From the NCBI RefSeq assembly GCF_000472385.1, contig NZ_AWZU01000002.1, positions 62,001 to 126,000 of the forward strand: a DNA stretch of 64,000 nt, given 5' to 3'. The notes under the pieces are model-generated. The model was given only the letters and a program-made list of their open reading frames with translations. It was not told the DNA's origin and did no database searches. Position 1 is the stretch's first letter, and the number at the start of each line of letters is the position of its first letter. Shown in pieces: positions 63,345 to 64,000 of the stretch. A program made the position numbers and the translations under genes. This stretch comes from Bradyrhizobium sp. ARR65. GTDB taxonomy: Bacteria; Pseudomonadota; Alphaproteobacteria; Rhizobiales; Xanthobacteraceae.

Positions 63345-64000
63345 CTACTCGGCGGCGTCGGGAAGATTCATGTGACCATCAGGCAAACCATAGCTGCCCA
63401 TGAACTGGTCGACCGGGCGCTTCACCCCATCCCAATCGAAAAACCGAAAGGAATTTCCGCGCGTCACGAAGGGTGCGCCGGAATAGAACATTTCATATTG
63501 CAGATGACGCGAGCCGAATTCGGAGCCAACGGCATCCCATGCAAGCTTCATCAGCTTGACGCGTTGCTCCGATGTCGCAACCGGAGACCGCTGTGTTTTG
63601 CTGATCAGCACATTGGTTTCCGGCGCGGCGAAATCGGCATAGGAGGAGGGGACCATGATCATGCCGCCGCCGGAAAGCGAGCGGATCGCCTCGACCACCT
63701 CCGGATAGGTCGTTTGGGCGATGACCTGCGCGCTGCAAAGCATGCTCCGATCCGGCACGTAGAATTCGTAAAAGCTCTCGCCCTTCAGCTCCATCGCGAT
63801 GACAAGCGCTTCGATGTTGCTGACCTTGGCGGCAAGCAGTCCCAGCGTCTCGCGCACCTGCGGATAGTTTATGATGTTGTTGGTCTCGGCGATCTTGCGC
63901 GCGAGCCCAAGCAAGAAGCGAAGCTTCACCATCAGGCGGACGATGCACTGATAGTTTTGAAAAACATGAGCGCGGGTGTCGTGCCATTGCGCCTGCGCCA
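63345..64000 (-). CDS. 4-hydroxyphenylacetate 3-monooxygenase (HpaB) family oxygenase, C-terminal part
   Basis: This is the C-terminal 217 residues of an HpaB/PvcC-family flavin-dependent monooxygenase whose start lies beyond the window. The frame is open to base 64000, and the residues before the internal Met at 63932 (WHDTRAHVFQNYQCIVRLMVKLRF split across that point) continue the family pattern. Further matches are GGGMIMVPSS and LQYEMFYSGAPFVTRG. Family members are about 480-520 aa and hydroxylate or cleave aromatic and heteroaromatic rings with reduced FAD. It is the first visible gene of the operon. Confidence 0.85.
   Translation of the reverse strand, partial: AQAQWHDTRAHVFQNYQCIVRLMVKLRFLLGLARKIAETNNIINYPQVRETLGLLAAKVSNIEALVIAMELKGESFYEFYVPDRSMLCSAQVIAQTTYPEVVEAIRSLSGGGMIMVPSSYADFAAPETNVLISKTQRSPVATSEQRVKLMKLAWDAVGSEFGSRHLQYEMFYSGAPFVTRGNSFRFFDWDGVKRPVDQFMGSYGLPDGHMNLPDAAE

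Overview
The window is high-GC DNA with dense, often overlapping genes (ATGA/GTGA couplings). It looks like a Bradyrhizobium-type alphaproteobacterial chromosome. The best single anchor is a protein that matches the characterised Bradyrhizobium D-tartrate dehydratase in length (389 aa) and in every catalytic position I could count (K184, D213, E239, E265, H322). Palindromic intergenic repeats of the 'GTCATTCCGGGG...CCCCGGAATGAC' kind fit the same group. I see no rRNA, tRNA, transposase, phage gene or CRISPR array.

Layout. 0-3.1 kb: pqqABCDE on the minus strand, with pqqE cut by the window edge. 3.4-11.1 kb: a DUF6894 protein, an exported sorbosone-dehydrogenase-like protein and a dihaem cytochrome c (likely PQQ-linked oxidation), an amidase, glutathione peroxidase plus a DUF3297 protein, tarD, and a membrane protein, separated by repeats. 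11.2-19.8 kb (minus): a small membrane protein, a lone flhA, and a Cus-type copper/silver efflux operon. 20-31.4 kb: an MFS transporter; a GntR regulator divergent from a lyase-dctA-fumC operon; a HAD phosphatase; an exported epoxide-hydrolase-like protein; an MDR oxidoreductase; a TetR regulator. 31.7-35.5 kb: a paoABC-type molybdenum aldehyde oxidoreductase. 35.7-36.0 kb: two tandem 28-residue membrane micropeptides. 36-40.8 kb: gamma-glutamyltransferase, a methyltransferase, Lrp and IclR regulators, and a CoA-transferase remnant.

40.9-64 kb is the accessory catabolic part. A NCS1 nucleobase-type permease and a metallo-amidohydrolase flank a MarR gene, and both carry nearly the same 20-bp palindrome upstream. 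The amidohydrolase leads into a xanthine-dehydrogenase-type enzyme (one subunit is a 2Fe-2S/CoxG fusion), then a complete Liv-type ABC transporter and a Rieske ferredoxin. Converging on this is a tightly packed minus-strand operon: an HpaB-family monooxygenase (entering from beyond the window), an amidase, a PuuE-like deacetylase, a TRZ/ATZ-type amidohydrolase, an FAD monooxygenase, a protein with the archaeosine-synthase (ArcS) signature PCx3KPYx2Sx2H, a substrate-binding protein and an arylformamidase-like hydrolase.

My reading, which is inference, is that the two convergent operons take up and break down a nitrogen-rich heterocycle, possibly purine- or deazapurine-like. The ArcS-like protein in a bacterial catabolic operon is the most unusual thing in the window.
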